From Clostridiales bacterium (GTDB taxonomy: Bacteria > Bacillota > Clostridia > Christensenellales > JAISNN01), in the NCBI GenBank assembly GCA_031276195.1, contig JAISNN010000032.1:1-64000 (forward strand): a stretch of 64,000 nt of DNA, given 5' to 3'. Of the stretch, positions 45,932 through 54,704 are shown in pieces (the first letter of the stretch is position 1; every line of letters starts with the position of its first letter). A model generated the notes under the pieces. It did no database searches. It was not told the DNA's origin and saw only the letters and a list, made by a program, of their open reading frames with translations. Made by a program: the position numbers and the translations under genes.

Positions 45932-45990
45932 TTGACTTGTTTTGCGATTGGTGGTATATTGTATAGGCACCTGCGTTTAGGTGTAATTTT
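45932..45990 (+). promoter_or_regulatory. rpmG promoter and 5' hairpin/attenuator-like leader
   Basis: TTGACT (45932-45937), 17 bases, TATATT (45955-45960). Right at the predicted start, CACCT-GCGTTT-AGGTG (45968-45983) forms a short stem followed by TAATTTTTTT, a miniature terminator immediately before the GGAGGTG ribosome binding site of rpmG. Confidence 0.65.
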
Positions 45991-46009
45991 TTTGGAGGTG
46001 TTTGCCGTA

Positions 46010-46159
46010 ATGCGTACAAAAATTACCTTGGCTTGCACGGAGTGTAAACAGAGAAACTACGACGATATGAAGAACAAAAAGAATACGCCCGACAGGCTCG
46101 AATTGAAAAAGTATTGCAGATTTTGCAAAAAACACACCGTTCACAAAGAGACGAAATAA
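46010..46159 (+). CDS. rpmG: 50S ribosomal protein L33
   Basis: A 49-residue zinc-type L33: [17 protein letters not shown] with the first CxxC and [15 protein letters not shown] with the second, so the Cys-containing form. The start is ATG 46010 with GGAGGTG upstream; a longer reading of the frame would overlap the leader hairpin. It opens the rpmG-secE-nusG-rplK-rplA-rplJ-rplL cluster. Confidence 0.96.
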   Translation: MRTKITLACTECKQRNYDDMKNKKNTPDRLELKKYCRFCKKHTVHKETK

Positions 46160-46555
46160 TTTCACGCGGAAACTTGCGGTTTTCCGAAACGGCGGGGATA
46201 TGGTTTTTTAGGGCTTGTTTTGGATTTTGAATTTCAGAATTTAAAGTTGAAAGAAGTTAAAGGCTTATCGGATTCCTAAAATAATAGGAAAGAAGTTATA
46301 AGCCTTATCGGATTCCGAAACGATAGAGGAAAGTTTTGCGGAACTTATCTTTGACGTTAGGAAAAGACTTTTTTTAAGGCTTTTTGAATTCCGAAAATAA
46401 ATAGGAAAGAAGTTATAAGTCTTAATCGGATTGCCGGATCTTTAAAGGAAAAAGAGTTTTAAATTCCGGATTTTGGTATACAAAAAAGGGTAATCGCGGG
46501 TTTAATTCTAAGGAAATTACGTTTGTTTTAAAACGAAAATAATCGAGGTGGATAT
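46160..46555. repeat. Repeat-rich spacer between rpmG and secE
   Basis: The phrase TAGGAAAGAAGTTATAAG followed by CCTTATCGGATTCC occurs three times with decay (46235, 46287, 46400). No gene. The spacer is unusually long for this normally tight cluster. Confidence 0.65.
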
Positions 46556-47119
46556 ATGGCACAAGAGCCGAAAAAAATTCAAGCCGCCGACGGAGTCGTT
46601 ACGGTCAAAAAGAGCGACCTTGCCAAACTGAAAAAAAACAAGGCCGCCGCGAAACAGTCCGACGGCGCGAAGCAGTCCGACGGCGTGAAACAGGCAGTCG
46701 GAGTCAAGCAGGCGGGCGGGGTCAAGCAGGCGAACGTTTCCTCCGCTCAGACCGCTCTTTCTCCCGCGGCGAAAAGGCGGAACGAAATCATCGAAAGACG
46801 CCAAAAGGCTTTGGCGCAGGCAAAACGCGGACAGCAAAGCGTCAAAAAACAGCCGCGTAAGGACGGCGAAAAACCCGTTACGGGCTTCGCGCGCGTCAAG
46901 AGATGGTTCGTCAATATCGGAAAGTGGATCGCGAGAAAGTTTAAAGAGACGGTTTCCGAACTGAAAAAAGTTACGTGGCCCGAGCCGAAAGAGGCGGTCA
47001 AGCAGACGCTTGTGGTTTTGGCGGTCGTGGCGTGCTTTTTGGTCGTGCTTTTCGTTATGGACTTGGGGCTTTCAAACCTTTTGAAATTGCTTGCGAGCGC
47101 GGCGGAAAAGAGCGTATAA
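46556..47119 (+). CDS. secE: Preprotein translocase subunit SecE with long N-terminal extension
   Basis: The C-terminal 65 residues are a complete single-TM SecE: KWIARKFKETVSELKKVTWP, EPKEAVKQTLVVLAVVACFL, then the TM helix. SecE is the clamp helix of the SecYEG channel. Bacterial SecE of this type is normally about 60-75 residues. Here some 115 residues precede it, charged and containing repeats (SDGAKQSDGVKQAVGVKQAG), rich in Lys/Ala/Gln. The extension should lie in the cytoplasm. GAGGTG precedes ATG 46556. Placement before nusG is canonical. Confidence 0.93.
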   Translation: MAQEPKKIQAADGVVTVKKSDLAKLKKNKAAAKQSDGAKQSDGVKQAVGVKQAGGVKQANVSSAQTALSPAAKRRNEIIERRQKALAQAKRGQQSVKKQPRKDGEKPVTGFARVKRWFVNIGKWIARKFKETVSELKKVTWPEPKEAVKQTLVVLAVVACFLVVLFVMDLGLSNLLKLLASAAEKSV

Positions 47120-47124
47120 GGCGT

Positions 47125-47335
47125 AGGTTTTGTTTTTTTAACCGCTTTTTTTAAAAATTGCGGAAAGAGAGCGAAAGGACAGTTTTTAAGAATTAGTATA
47201 GGTTTTGTTTTTTTAACCGCTTTTTTTTAAAATTGCGGAAAGAGAACGAAAGGACAGTTTTTAAGAATTAGTATAGGTTTTGTTTTTTTAACCGCTTTTT
47301 TTAAAATTGCGGAAAGAGAGCGAAGGGATAGTTTT
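47125..47335. repeat. 75-bp tandem repeat between secE and nusG, three copies
   Basis: AGGTTTTGTTTTTTTAACCG begins at 47125, 47200 and 47275, each followed by AAATTGCGGAAAGAGA and AGGACAGTTTTTAAGAATTA. No gene. Confidence 0.85.
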
Positions 47336-47452
47336 TTTAACTTGCGTTGGAATCACTTTTTTTGAATTTCGTTGAAAGAGAGCGGACGGAGCCGATTTTA
47401 TGACAAGCGTACAATAAAAAGGCTTTTGGATTTTTGATTGAAGGAGCGGATA

Positions 47453-48427
47453 ATGAGCGAAGAATTGGGATATATTTCCGAAATAAACGGGCTTGAAAAC
47501 GACGCGGAAGCCGCGGACGGAACGAAAGAGGTTTCGGACGCGTTGAAGGACGGCGGACTTTCGGACGGAGCAAGCGCGGATGCGGAAAATTCCGAAGCGG
47601 CGGACGCGGAAATAAAAGCCGAATCAACGGACGAAGCGGACGCGGATATAAATACGGAAAATTCCGTCGAAACGGACGCGGAAATAAAAGCCGAATCAAC
47701 GGACGAAACGGACGCGGATATAAATACGGAAAATTACGACGAAACGGGCGAAACGGACGCGGAAATAAAAGCCGAATCAACGGGCGAAACGGACGCGGAT
47801 ATAAATACGGAAAATTCCGACGAAACGGGCGAAACCGCCGAAAATCCCGACGGAGAGGGCGCGGAAAATTCCGCACATTCTCTCTTTTCCGAGGCGGAGG
47901 GGCAGACCCCGAAATGGTATGTCATTCACACGTATTCGGGCTATGAAAATATGGTCGAGCAGAACCTGAAAAAAATGGTTGAAAACAACAACATTCAGGA
48001 TATGATAACCGATATCGCGATCCCCGTCGAGGACGACATAATCGAAAAGGCGAACGGAAAGAAAAAAATCGTCGAAAGAAAGAAATTCCCGGGATATGTC
48101 TTTATCAAACTCATTCACACCAAGCAGATTTGGTATATGGTAACCAGCACGAGAGGCGTAACGAGTTTCGTGGGCGCGGCGGGAAGGGCGATCGCGCTTA
48201 CCCCCGAGGAAGTCAAAAGAATGGGCTTAGAAAAGGTCGCGACCGCCGAGGAAACCGCAAAATTCGCGGTAGGCGACAACGTCGTCGTCGTTTCGGGGGC
48301 GTTGGAAAAGTTTATCGGCGTGATAAATTCGATCAGCCACGACAAAAAGAAAGTGAGGGTTACGATCTCGATGTTCGGGAGAGAAACCTCCGTGGATTTG
48401 GACTTTACGCAGATCGAAAAACTGTGA
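47453..48427 (+). CDS. nusG: Transcription termination/antitermination factor NusG with acidic repeat extension
   Basis: The start is ATG 47453 with AAGGAG upstream (an in-frame TTG at 47438 is rejected). Residues 1-150 are an acidic extension dominated by tandem units such as ETDADINTENS and AEIKAESTDETDADINTENS. The NusG core starts near residue 152: PKWYVIHTYSGYENMVEQNL, RKKFPGYVFIKL, WYMVTSTRGVTSFVG. The C-terminal KOW domain is VGDNVVVVSGALEKFIGVIN to ETSVDLDFTQIEKL. NusG binds RNA polymerase and links it to the ribosome or Rho. A normal NusG is about 175-185 residues, so nearly half of this protein is repeat. Confidence 0.95.
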   Translation: MSEELGYISEINGLENDAEAADGTKEVSDALKDGGLSDGASADAENSEAADAEIKAESTDEADADINTENSVETDAEIKAESTDETDADINTENYDETGETDAEIKAESTGETDADINTENSDETGETAENPDGEGAENSAHSLFSEAEGQTPKWYVIHTYSGYENMVEQNLKKMVENNNIQDMITDIAIPVEDDIIEKANGKKKIVERKKFPGYVFIKLIHTKQIWYMVTSTRGVTSFVGAAGRAIALTPEEVKRMGLEKVATAEETAKFAVGDNVVVVSGALEKFIGVINSISHDKKKVRVTISMFGRETSVDLDFTQIEKL

Positions 48428-48834
48428 TAAACGTCATAAAGACGGAATTAAAAAACGTAATTTTTCGGAATTTTTAAATTTAATATATGGATATATGAGC
48501 GGAATTCGCAATTATTGAGGTTTTTTAATTCCACGCCGCTAAAACGGAATTCCGAAAGTCCGGAAAGGTTTTTAAAAACGGAATTTTTTGAATTTCGGTA
48601 TATAAAAAAATTATATAATTACGATATTTTAATTAAAAACCGAATTTATCTTTCGGTTTCTGATTCAAAATATATATGTGGGAGCGCGTAAATCTAAAAA
48701 TTATATGCGCGCATTACGACCACAAAACGCCGCGAAGCGTAATTTTTCGGGGTTTGTTCTTTGTTTTTAAGGCTTTTATGCCTGAAAAGCGGAAAAAAAC
48801 CGTAAAAAAACGTCCGCGGCGCGGAGGAAATTCT
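48428..48834. other. Gene-free region between nusG and rplK
   Basis: A terminator-like stem AACCGAA-TTTATC-TTTCGGTT lies near 48637-48658 without a strong T-run. An open frame runs into rplK from 48676 but is rejected as N-terminal coding because standard L11 starts at 48835. Nothing else. Confidence 0.55.
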
Positions 48835-49260
48835 ATGGCTAAGAAAATCTCGGCGGTAGTAAAATTGCAGTTGCCCGCGGGCAAAGCAACCCCCGGTCCC
48901 CCCGTCGGTTCGACGCTCGGACCTCACGGAATCAACATTCCGATGTTCACGAAGGAATTTAACGAAAAAACGGCGGACAAAGCCGGATTGATTATTCCCG
49001 TCGTCATCACGATTTATTCCGACCGTTCGTTCTCGCTCGTCTTCAAGACCCCCCCCGCGGCGGTTCTGATCAAGAAAGCCGTCGGCATCGAAACGGGTTC
49101 GGCAAGACCGAACAAGGACAAAGTCGCGAAAATTTCACTCAACGCCGTCAAAGAAATCGCGGCGCAGAAAATGCCCGACCTAAACGCGGCGAGTCTCGAC
49201 GCGGCGGTCAGCATGATCAAAGGCACGGCGCGCAGTATGGGCGTCGTCGTCGAAGAATAA
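48835..49260 (+). CDS. rplK: 50S ribosomal protein L11
   Basis: 141 residues, the standard length when started at ATG 48835 (GGAGG nine bases upstream). Signature [37 protein letters not shown], and the C-terminal rRNA-binding part [32 protein letters not shown]11 forms the GTPase-associated stalk base. A 159-base upstream in-frame extension has no ribosomal homology. Confidence 0.97.
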   Translation: MAKKISAVVKLQLPAGKATPGPPVGSTLGPHGINIPMFTKEFNEKTADKAGLIIPVVITIYSDRSFSLVFKTPPAAVLIKKAVGIETGSARPNKDKVAKISLNAVKEIAAQKMPDLNAASLDAAVSMIKGTARSMGVVVEE

Positions 49261-49279
49261 TCTTTGGAGGTGTATTATT

Positions 49280-49963
49280 ATGAAAGGAAAAAAATATGTA
49301 GATTCTCTGAAGCTTATCGAAAGCGCGAAGCAGTACGACGCCGCGGAGGCGTTGGAATTGGCGTTAAAGACGGCGAAAGCAAAGTTTGACGAGAGTATCG
49401 AATTGCACGTAAAGTTGGGCGTAGACCCGCGCCACGCCGACCAACAGGTCAGAGGCGTCGTAATCCTTCCGAACGGAACGGGAAAAAAGGTCAGAGTTTT
49501 GGTTATCGCGAAAGGCGCGAAAGCCGACGAAGCCGCCGCCGCCGGAGCGGAGTTTGTGGGAGCGGAGGATATGCTCCAAAAGATTCAGACGGAAAATTGG
49601 TTCGGTTTCGACGTTTGTATAACCACGCCCGATATGATGGGCTTGGTAGGCAGACTCGGAAAGGTTTTGGGACCTAAGGGCTTGATGCCCAACCCGAAGT
49701 CCGGAACGGTTACGATGGATATCGGAAAGGCCGTCGCGGACGTCAAAGCGGGTAAGGTCGAATACAGAGTCGATAAAACCGCGATCGTCCACGTGTCGAT
49801 CGGAAAGGCGTCTTTCGGCAAGGAAAAACTCCTCGAAAATCTCCAAACGCTTATGGACGCGCTGATCAAAGCGAAACCGTCCGCGGCGAAAGGAACATAC
49901 CTCAGAAGCGTCGCCGTCGCCAGCACTATGGGACCCGGGATTAAAGTCGCTTATAGAATGTAG
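49280..49963 (+). CDS. rplA: 50S ribosomal protein L1
   Basis: 227 residues, normal length. Recognisable: [66 protein letters not shown] and the closing [20 protein letters not shown]1 binds 23S rRNA at the E-site stalk and can repress its own operon. It is 19 bases after rplK with GGAGGTG. Confidence 0.97.
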   Translation: MKGKKYVDSLKLIESAKQYDAAEALELALKTAKAKFDESIELHVKLGVDPRHADQQVRGVVILPNGTGKKVRVLVIAKGAKADEAAAAGAEFVGAEDMLQKIQTENWFGFDVCITTPDMMGLVGRLGKVLGPKGLMPNPKSGTVTMDIGKAVADVKAGKVEYRVDKTAIVHVSIGKASFGKEKLLENLQTLMDALIKAKPSAAKGTYLRSVAVASTMGPGIKVAYRM

Positions 49964-50048
49964 TTCTCTTAAATTTATCCGCAACGGCCGCTATACGGCG
50001 GTTTCGGCTAAAAAAAATAAAAAATTAAGCGAAAGCGCGGTTTTTTGT

Positions 50049-50077
50049 TTGACATTTATAAAAAAATGTCGTAAAAT
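50049..50077 (+). promoter_or_regulatory. Promoter of the rplJ-rplL unit
   Basis: TTGACA (50049-50054), 17 bases, TAAAAT (50072-50077). Confidence 0.75.
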
Positions 50078-50084
50078 AACATAG

Positions 50085-50556
50085 TTAAAATTTTTCCAAA
50101 GACGGCAAGTGTTTCCGCGGGAACGTATTTTAATACTATCATTATCGTTTTTTTAATCCCAGAAGCGTAAATTCGGAAATTTTGAAAGCGAAACGGCATT
50201 TTAGTATCTAAGTACCGCGCGGAAGCGTAAAGCGTATAATCCGCTTGCTCAGGCGAAATTTGAAGTTTTTGATTTATACCGTCGAGTTTTTCTCCTTTTT
50301 GCGTCCGCGTTAGGGGGGGATAGAGGGGTTGAGGCGAATCCGCCTTTTGTCCTTTAAAAAAAACGTCCGGCGTAACGATTATGATTTCTTATTTTTAACG
50401 CCTTGTCTTGTTTTTGGGATAAGGCGTTATATTTTTTTGAGGCTTAATTCTTAAATCGGCGTACAAAGGCGTGAGACGCCGGATCCGCGTAAGCAAAGAA
50501 CGCCGCAAAAAACGTAATGCGTACAAGGTGAAAATTTTGAAAAAGGAGGGTTATTC
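50085..50556 (+). promoter_or_regulatory. L10 (rplJ) leader with attenuator-like terminator
   Basis: A leader of about 470 bases without a gene. Near its end, AACGCCTT (50398-50405) pairs with AAGGCGTT (50422-50429) across a GTCTTGTTTTTGGGAT loop, followed by ATATTTTTTT, a good intrinsic terminator upstream of rplJ. Firmicute rplJ-rplL leaders bind L10(L12)4 and regulate by attenuation; the structure here fits that idea, but I did not fold the whole L10 binding motif. Confidence 0.65.
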
Positions 50557-51075
50557 ATGGCAGTATCAAAGGCTACTAAGACCGAACAATTAGACGAAAT
50601 CCGTCAAAAACTCGAAGAATCCGCGTCGTTCGTCCTCATCGACTACGTCGGGATCAACGCGGCGCAGGCGACGGCTTTCAGAAAAAATTTCCGTGAAAAG
50701 GGTGTCCATTATAAGGTTTACAAAAACCGCATACTCAAAATCGCGCTGAACGAAAAGGGTATTACGGATTTTGATAAATTTTTGGAAGGAACTACGGCGG
50801 TCGCGTTCAGTAAAGACCCGACGGGGGCGGCTTCGTCCGTCATCGACGGCTCGAAAGACATTCCGAAAATCAAAATCAAATGCGGAAGTTTGGACGGCGC
50901 GTTCTTGGACGAGGAAGGCGTAAAAGCGCTCGCGTCTATGCCGTCGAAAGAAACGCTGCTCGCAATGTTGCTCGGCGTTATGCAAGGACCGGTCAGAGGT
51001 CTCGCAGTCGGCTTAAACGCGACGATCGCGGGGCTTGCAAGGGCGTTGCAGGCGGTTGCGGACGGCAAAAATTAA
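50557..51075 (+). CDS. rplJ: 50S ribosomal protein L10
   Basis: 172 residues. Opening KATKTEQLDEIRQKLEESAS, conserved VLIDYVGINAAQATAFRKNF and YKVYKNRILKIAL, and the central TTAVAFSKDP are L10. The C-terminal helix binds L7/L12 dimers. AAAGGAGG precedes the ATG. Confidence 0.97.
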   Translation: MAVSKATKTEQLDEIRQKLEESASFVLIDYVGINAAQATAFRKNFREKGVHYKVYKNRILKIALNEKGITDFDKFLEGTTAVAFSKDPTGAASSVIDGSKDIPKIKIKCGSLDGAFLDEEGVKALASMPSKETLLAMLLGVMQGPVRGLAVGLNATIAGLARALQAVADGKN

Positions 51076-51311
51076 TATAAAATTTTAAAAAAACGGAGCG
51101 GAAACCGCGGCGCGGAATTTTAAAAGAAATATTAAAACGCGTAAAGCGAAAAAAACGCCGAAAAATCAAAATCAAAATTAAAACTAAAAAATCGCGAAGC
51201 GGAATTTTAAAAGAAATATTTAAAAACGCGTAAAGCGAAAAAACACCGAAAAATCAAAATAAAAAATAAAAACTAAAAAATAAAAAAAATTTAATTCGGA
51301 GGAATTTTAAA

Positions 51312-51692
51312 ATGGCAGATATTGCAAAATTGTTGGAAGAGATAAAAAATATGACGGTCATCGACCTCAGCAAACTCGTTAAGGCGATCGAAGAAGAATT
51401 CGGCGTCAGCGCGGCGGCTCCCGCGGCGGTTGCGGTTGCGGCGGCTCCCGGAGCGGCGGCGGCTCCCGCGGCGGAGGAAAAGACGGAATTCGACGTCGTT
51501 TTGAAAGAAGTCGGACCGAATAAGGTTCCCGTCATCAAGGTCGTAAGAGACGCGACGGGTCTGGGTCTCGTGGACGCGAAAGCGCTCGTCGACGGCGCGC
51601 CCAAGACGATCAAAGAGGCTATGGCAAAAGCGGCGGCGGAAGAACTCGTCGCGAAATTCAAAGAAGCGGGCGCAACCGCGGAATTGAAGTAA
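51312..51692 (+). CDS. rplL: 50S ribosomal protein L7/L12
   Basis: 126 residues. The N-terminal dimerisation domain ([20 protein letters not shown]), Ala-rich hinge ([20 protein letters not shown]) and C-terminal factor-binding domain ([40 protein letters not shown]) are all present. GGAGG precedes the ATG. The 236-base gap from rplJ contains a near-duplicate of the phrase GCGGAATTTTAAAAGAAATA. Confidence 0.97.
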   Translation: MADIAKLLEEIKNMTVIDLSKLVKAIEEEFGVSAAAPAAVAVAAAPGAAAAPAAEEKTEFDVVLKEVGPNKVPVIKVVRDATGLGLVDAKALVDGAPKTIKEAMAKAAAEELVAKFKEAGATAELK

Positions 51693-51728
51693 GAATTTTT
51701 ATCCCGGACAAATAAAAAAACAAGACCT

Positions 51729-51764
51729 AAAAACCGTTCCGTAGAAAAACAGAGCGGTTTTTGT
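51729..51764 (+). terminator. Terminator after rplL
   Basis: AAAAACCG / CGGTTTTT stem with a long loop, followed by GTCTTTTC. It separates rplL from the DNA modification genes; rpoB does not follow. Confidence 0.7.
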
Positions 51765-51851
51765 CTTTTCGCGTTTGATATAATAAATAAGCGTCAAGTT
51801 AATCTGCGATTTAAAAGGAAACCGTTTATATGTTTATCGAATAAAAACAAC

Positions 51852-51880
51852 TTGACAACGTTCGGTAGATCGTTTATAAT
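51852..51880 (+). promoter_or_regulatory. Promoter of the DNA modification island
   Basis: TTGACA (51852-51857), 17 bases, TATAAT (51875-51880), consensus on both hexamers, 115 bases before the methyltransferase start. Confidence 0.85.
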
Positions 51881-51994
51881 TGAGAATAAGGATAAAAGCG
51901 GTCGGGCGGGTACGGATAAGTAAAAGCGATTCGCGGAGCGGCATAAGCCGCGCGCCGTTATTTTACGGAATTAAGGTTTTCGGGAGGTCTAAGC

Positions 51995-52411
51995 GTGAAA
52001 AAATTAAAATCGATAGATTTATTTGCCGGCATAGGAGGCATTCGCTTAGGCTTCGATCGGGCGTTCGGCGATAAAATAGAAACGGTTTTCGTTTCCGAAT
52101 GGGACGAATACGCTCAAAAGACATATAAGGCGAATTTCGGCGGCGGAGCGATTGCGGGCGATATAACCAAGATAAACGAGGACGACGTCCCCGTCTTCGA
52201 TATTTGTCTCGCGGGTTTTCCGTGCCAAGCGTTCAGTCTCGCGGGGCAACGCAAAGGCTTTTTGGACGACTATAACGGTATGAGCAGAGGGACGCTGTTT
52301 TTCGATGCGGCTCGGATTTGCCGAAAACACAAACCGAAAGTCATTTTTTGCGAAAACGTGAAAGGATTGACCGTTCACGACGGCGGGCGCGGAGGGGATT
52401 TATATGCGTAA
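51995..52411 (+). pseudogene. DNA (cytosine-5) methyltransferase, N-terminal part only
   Basis: GTG start with GGGAGG upstream. The 138 residues contain C5-methyltransferase motif I (DLFAGIGGIRLGFDRAFG), motif IV with the catalytic PCQ (CLAGFPCQAFSLAGQRKGF) and motif VI (FCENVKGLTVHDGGRG). They then end at a stop; motifs VIII-X and the target recognition domain are missing. The end overlaps the start of the HNH gene. It is either a remnant or the first half of a split enzyme, since the C-terminal half of another methyltransferase lies at 53539-54297. Confidence 0.85.
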
Positions 52412-53168
52412 AAATTGGACGCGCGATGAGATAATTTTAGCCTTTGACTTGTATTGCCGCCTGCCAAGCAAGGAAGTATTCGTTGGCAATCCAGCCATTC
52501 GCGAGTTATCCGCAATTTTGGGCAGAACCGAAAATTCAATTAAACTGAAATTGCAAAACTTTAAGAGTTATGATCCGTTTTATACGATGAACGGCAGAAT
52601 AGGTCTTAGTCACGGAAGCAAGATGGATGCCGAGGTCGTGCAAGATTTTATATATAATTGGGACGAATTAGTTGTACTCGCGCAAGAAATTCGCGGCAGG
52701 TTTGGGCTACCTAATATTGAAGCGGACAACGATTTACGGTCTTTAAACATACCTGCGGAGTATAGTAAGGAAAGACTTCAAAAAACGCGTGTGAGGCAAT
52801 CGTTTTTTAGAAATGCGGTAATTGCCGCCTACGGCAAAAAATGCTGTATAACGGGCATAGATATGCCAGAACTTTTAATTGCGTCGCATATAAAGCCGTG
52901 GTCGGAGTCAAACGATATTGACGAGAAAGCCAATCCGCAGAACGGATTATTGCTAAACGGTCTTCACGATTTAGCGTTTGACAAAGGTTTAATAACGATA
53001 AGTCTGGATTATAAGGTTGTTTTATCCGCTAAATTATATGATAATCTCAGCGAGCAGACGGCATCGTTTTTCCGTAGGTACGAAAATCAACAAATCGCTT
53101 TGCCTAATCGTTTTTTGCCGGCAAAACGCTTTATCGAATATCATAATGATAGCATTTTTCAAAGATGA
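52404..53168 (+). CDS. HNH endonuclease (probable restriction enzyme)
   Basis: A 254-residue protein. The N-terminal part (TRDEIILAFDLYCRLP, ILGRTENSIKLKLQNF) resembles the helical region of HNH restriction nucleases. The C-terminal half has an HNH motif: KCCITGIDMPELLIASHIKP, NPQNGLLLNGLHDLAFDKGL, with the two His and Asn in order. It has its own GGAGGGG site lying inside the end of the truncated methyltransferase. Its codon use is more AT-rich than the methyltransferase parts. It could be the restriction partner of one of the methyltransferases (inference). Confidence 0.82.
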   Translation: MRKNWTRDEIILAFDLYCRLPSKEVFVGNPAIRELSAILGRTENSIKLKLQNFKSYDPFYTMNGRIGLSHGSKMDAEVVQDFIYNWDELVVLAQEIRGRFGLPNIEADNDLRSLNIPAEYSKERLQKTRVRQSFFRNAVIAAYGKKCCITGIDMPELLIASHIKPWSESNDIDEKANPQNGLLLNGLHDLAFDKGLITISLDYKVVLSAKLYDNLSEQTASFFRRYENQQIALPNRFLPAKRFIEYHNDSIFQR

Positions 53169-53180
53169 GGGTTAAAACAT

Positions 53181-53465
53181 ATGGGACGCAGAGAGAAAAA
53201 CTTAGCCGTGAACATAATGCAACATTTATCCTGCCGGCAAGAGGACGAGTCTTTAAACGTACCGATAGCCGTCAGCAGAGAAGCAATTGAAAGTTACGGC
53301 GTTAGTTTTGATATCCCGAACGACGATCTCGTGATATCGGCGATCAGACATCTTATCTATATTATCAATCCTTGGAATAGGTTGGATATATGCACGGTTT
53401 TGGCAGAGCAATGCGGGTTTACGAAAGCGGAGGCTAAGCGTTATTTTAATGAAATTTATTTGTAA
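53181..53465 (+). CDS. Hypothetical protein downstream of the HNH gene
   Basis: 94 residues beginning MGRREKNLAVNIMQHLSCRQ, 12 bases after the HNH gene on the same strand and with similar AT-rich codon use. Mostly helical, with no recognised motif. It probably arrived together with the HNH gene. Confidence 0.5.
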   Translation: MGRREKNLAVNIMQHLSCRQEDESLNVPIAVSREAIESYGVSFDIPNDDLVISAIRHLIYIINPWNRLDICTVLAEQCGFTKAEAKRYFNEIYL

Positions 53466-53538
53466 TACGCTTTATTGTATTTTTTTAAGATACCTTTATT
53501 AAAATAAATAAATTGATAAATGTTTTGCGGCGCTTTGA

Positions 53539-54297
53539 AATTTCGACGTTTTAACGGCGGGGTTTCCTTGTCAGCCGTTCTCGGTAAGAGGAAAGCAACT
53601 CGGATTTAAAGATCCGCGCGGAAACTTATTTTTTGAGATTGCGCGGATAATAGATAAAAAGCGTCCGCAAGCCGTATTCCTTGAAAACGTCGCAAACCTT
53701 ATGCGGCACGACGACGGCAAGACTTTTCTCGCGATATACGGCACGCTTGCGCGGTTGGGCTATTACGTTACGTATAAAGTCCTCGACGCGCAAGAATACG
53801 GGGGCGCGCCGCAAAAGCGCGAGCGGATATTTATCGCCGCGTTTGAGAGTTACGAGGCGTGCGGGCGGTTTAGGTTTCCGGAACCTATGCCGCGGACGCT
53901 GTGTTTGAACGATTGTTTAAAGCGAACGGCAAAGCAAGAGAAGCCGTATTATTATACGTCCGAAAATTACTTATACGGGCAGTTAGAACGGATCGTTACC
54001 GATAGAGAGGCTTTGTATCTTATCACGGACGGCGGCGTTTCGGCAAAGAAATACTATATCGCTTCCGCTTTGAAGGCTAATATGGGAACTTTTCCGGATA
54101 GAATACCCGTTTTGCGCGACGATTACGGAGTAAGGAAACTTACCGAGGACGAATGCCTTGCCTTGCAAGGATTTCCGAAAGATTTTTCGTTTCCTAACGA
54201 TATAACGAGAGAGGCGAAATATAAGCAGGCGGGAAATACGGTTTGCGTACCCGTCGTCGAGCGGATCGCCGAAAAAATAGCGGAGGCGTTGACGTGA
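53539..54297 (+). pseudogene. DNA (cytosine-5) methyltransferase, C-terminal part (second gene, N-terminus lost)
   Basis: The open frame starts after a stop at 53536 and immediately gives NFDVLTAGFPCQPFSVRGKQ (motif IV), then PRGNLFFEIARIIDKKRP, AVFLENVANLMRHDDGKTF (motif VI), QEYGGAPQKRERIFIAAF (motif VIII) and KQAGNTVCVPVVERIAEKI (motif X). Motif I (AdoMet binding) is missing and no start codon or ribosome binding site precedes motif IV. The first ATG is at 53701, just after motif VI. Motif IV differs clearly from that of the upstream fragment (GFPCQAFSLAGQRKGF), so these are two different methyltransferases, not one gene with an insertion. Translated from 53701 it would supply exactly the motifs the upstream fragment lacks. 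Confidence 0.82.
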
Positions 54298-54704
54298 GCG
54301 ATATATTCGACAAAGAAAAACGCTCGTACGTAATGAGCAAGGTCAAAAGCAAAAAAAATAAATCCACCGAGTTGAGATTAATAAAACTTTTTAAGGCGGC
54401 GGGAATAACGGGGTGGCGGCGCGGTTATCCCGTAAGGGGTAAGCCCGATTTTGTTTTCTTAAAGGAGCGGACGGCGATTTTTGTAGACGGTTGTTTTTGG
54501 CACGGACACGATTGCCGAAACGTTACGCCGTCCGATAACGCCGAATTTTGGAATAAAAAGCGCGCGGATAACCGTCTGCGCGACGAAAAGGTTACTAAAC
54601 TTTTTGAATCGCGGGGCTGGACGGTTATTCGTATTTGGGAATGCGAACTCAAAAAGGGAAACGCGGCGAAAACCTTAAAAAAAATATCGGACGCCGTTAC
54701 ATAG
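54294..54704 (+). CDS. vsr: Very short patch repair endonuclease (Vsr)
   Basis: GTG start at 54294 overlapping the methyltransferase stop (GTGA). 136 residues: DIFDKEKRSYVMSKVKSKKN, GWRRGYPVRGKPDFVF, TAIFVDGCFWHGHDC with the catalytic Asp and His, and RGWTVIRIWECELKK. Vsr nicks T:G mismatches arising from deamination of 5-methylcytosine, so it normally travels with a cytosine-5 methyltransferase, as here. Confidence 0.93.
   Translation: MSDIFDKEKRSYVMSKVKSKKNKSTELRLIKLFKAAGITGWRRGYPVRGKPDFVFLKERTAIFVDGCFWHGHDCRNVTPSDNAEFWNKKRADNRLRDEKVTKLFESRGWTVIRIWECELKKGNAAKTLKKISDAVT

Noticed and set aside
48676-48834. N-terminal extension of ribosomal protein L11
   Set aside because: Standard L11 starts at ATG 48835 after a GGAGG site; the upstream codons have no ribosomal character.
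51995-54297. A single methyltransferase gene interrupted by a homing endonuclease
   Set aside because: Both fragments contain their own, different motif IV and VI, so they derive from two genes.
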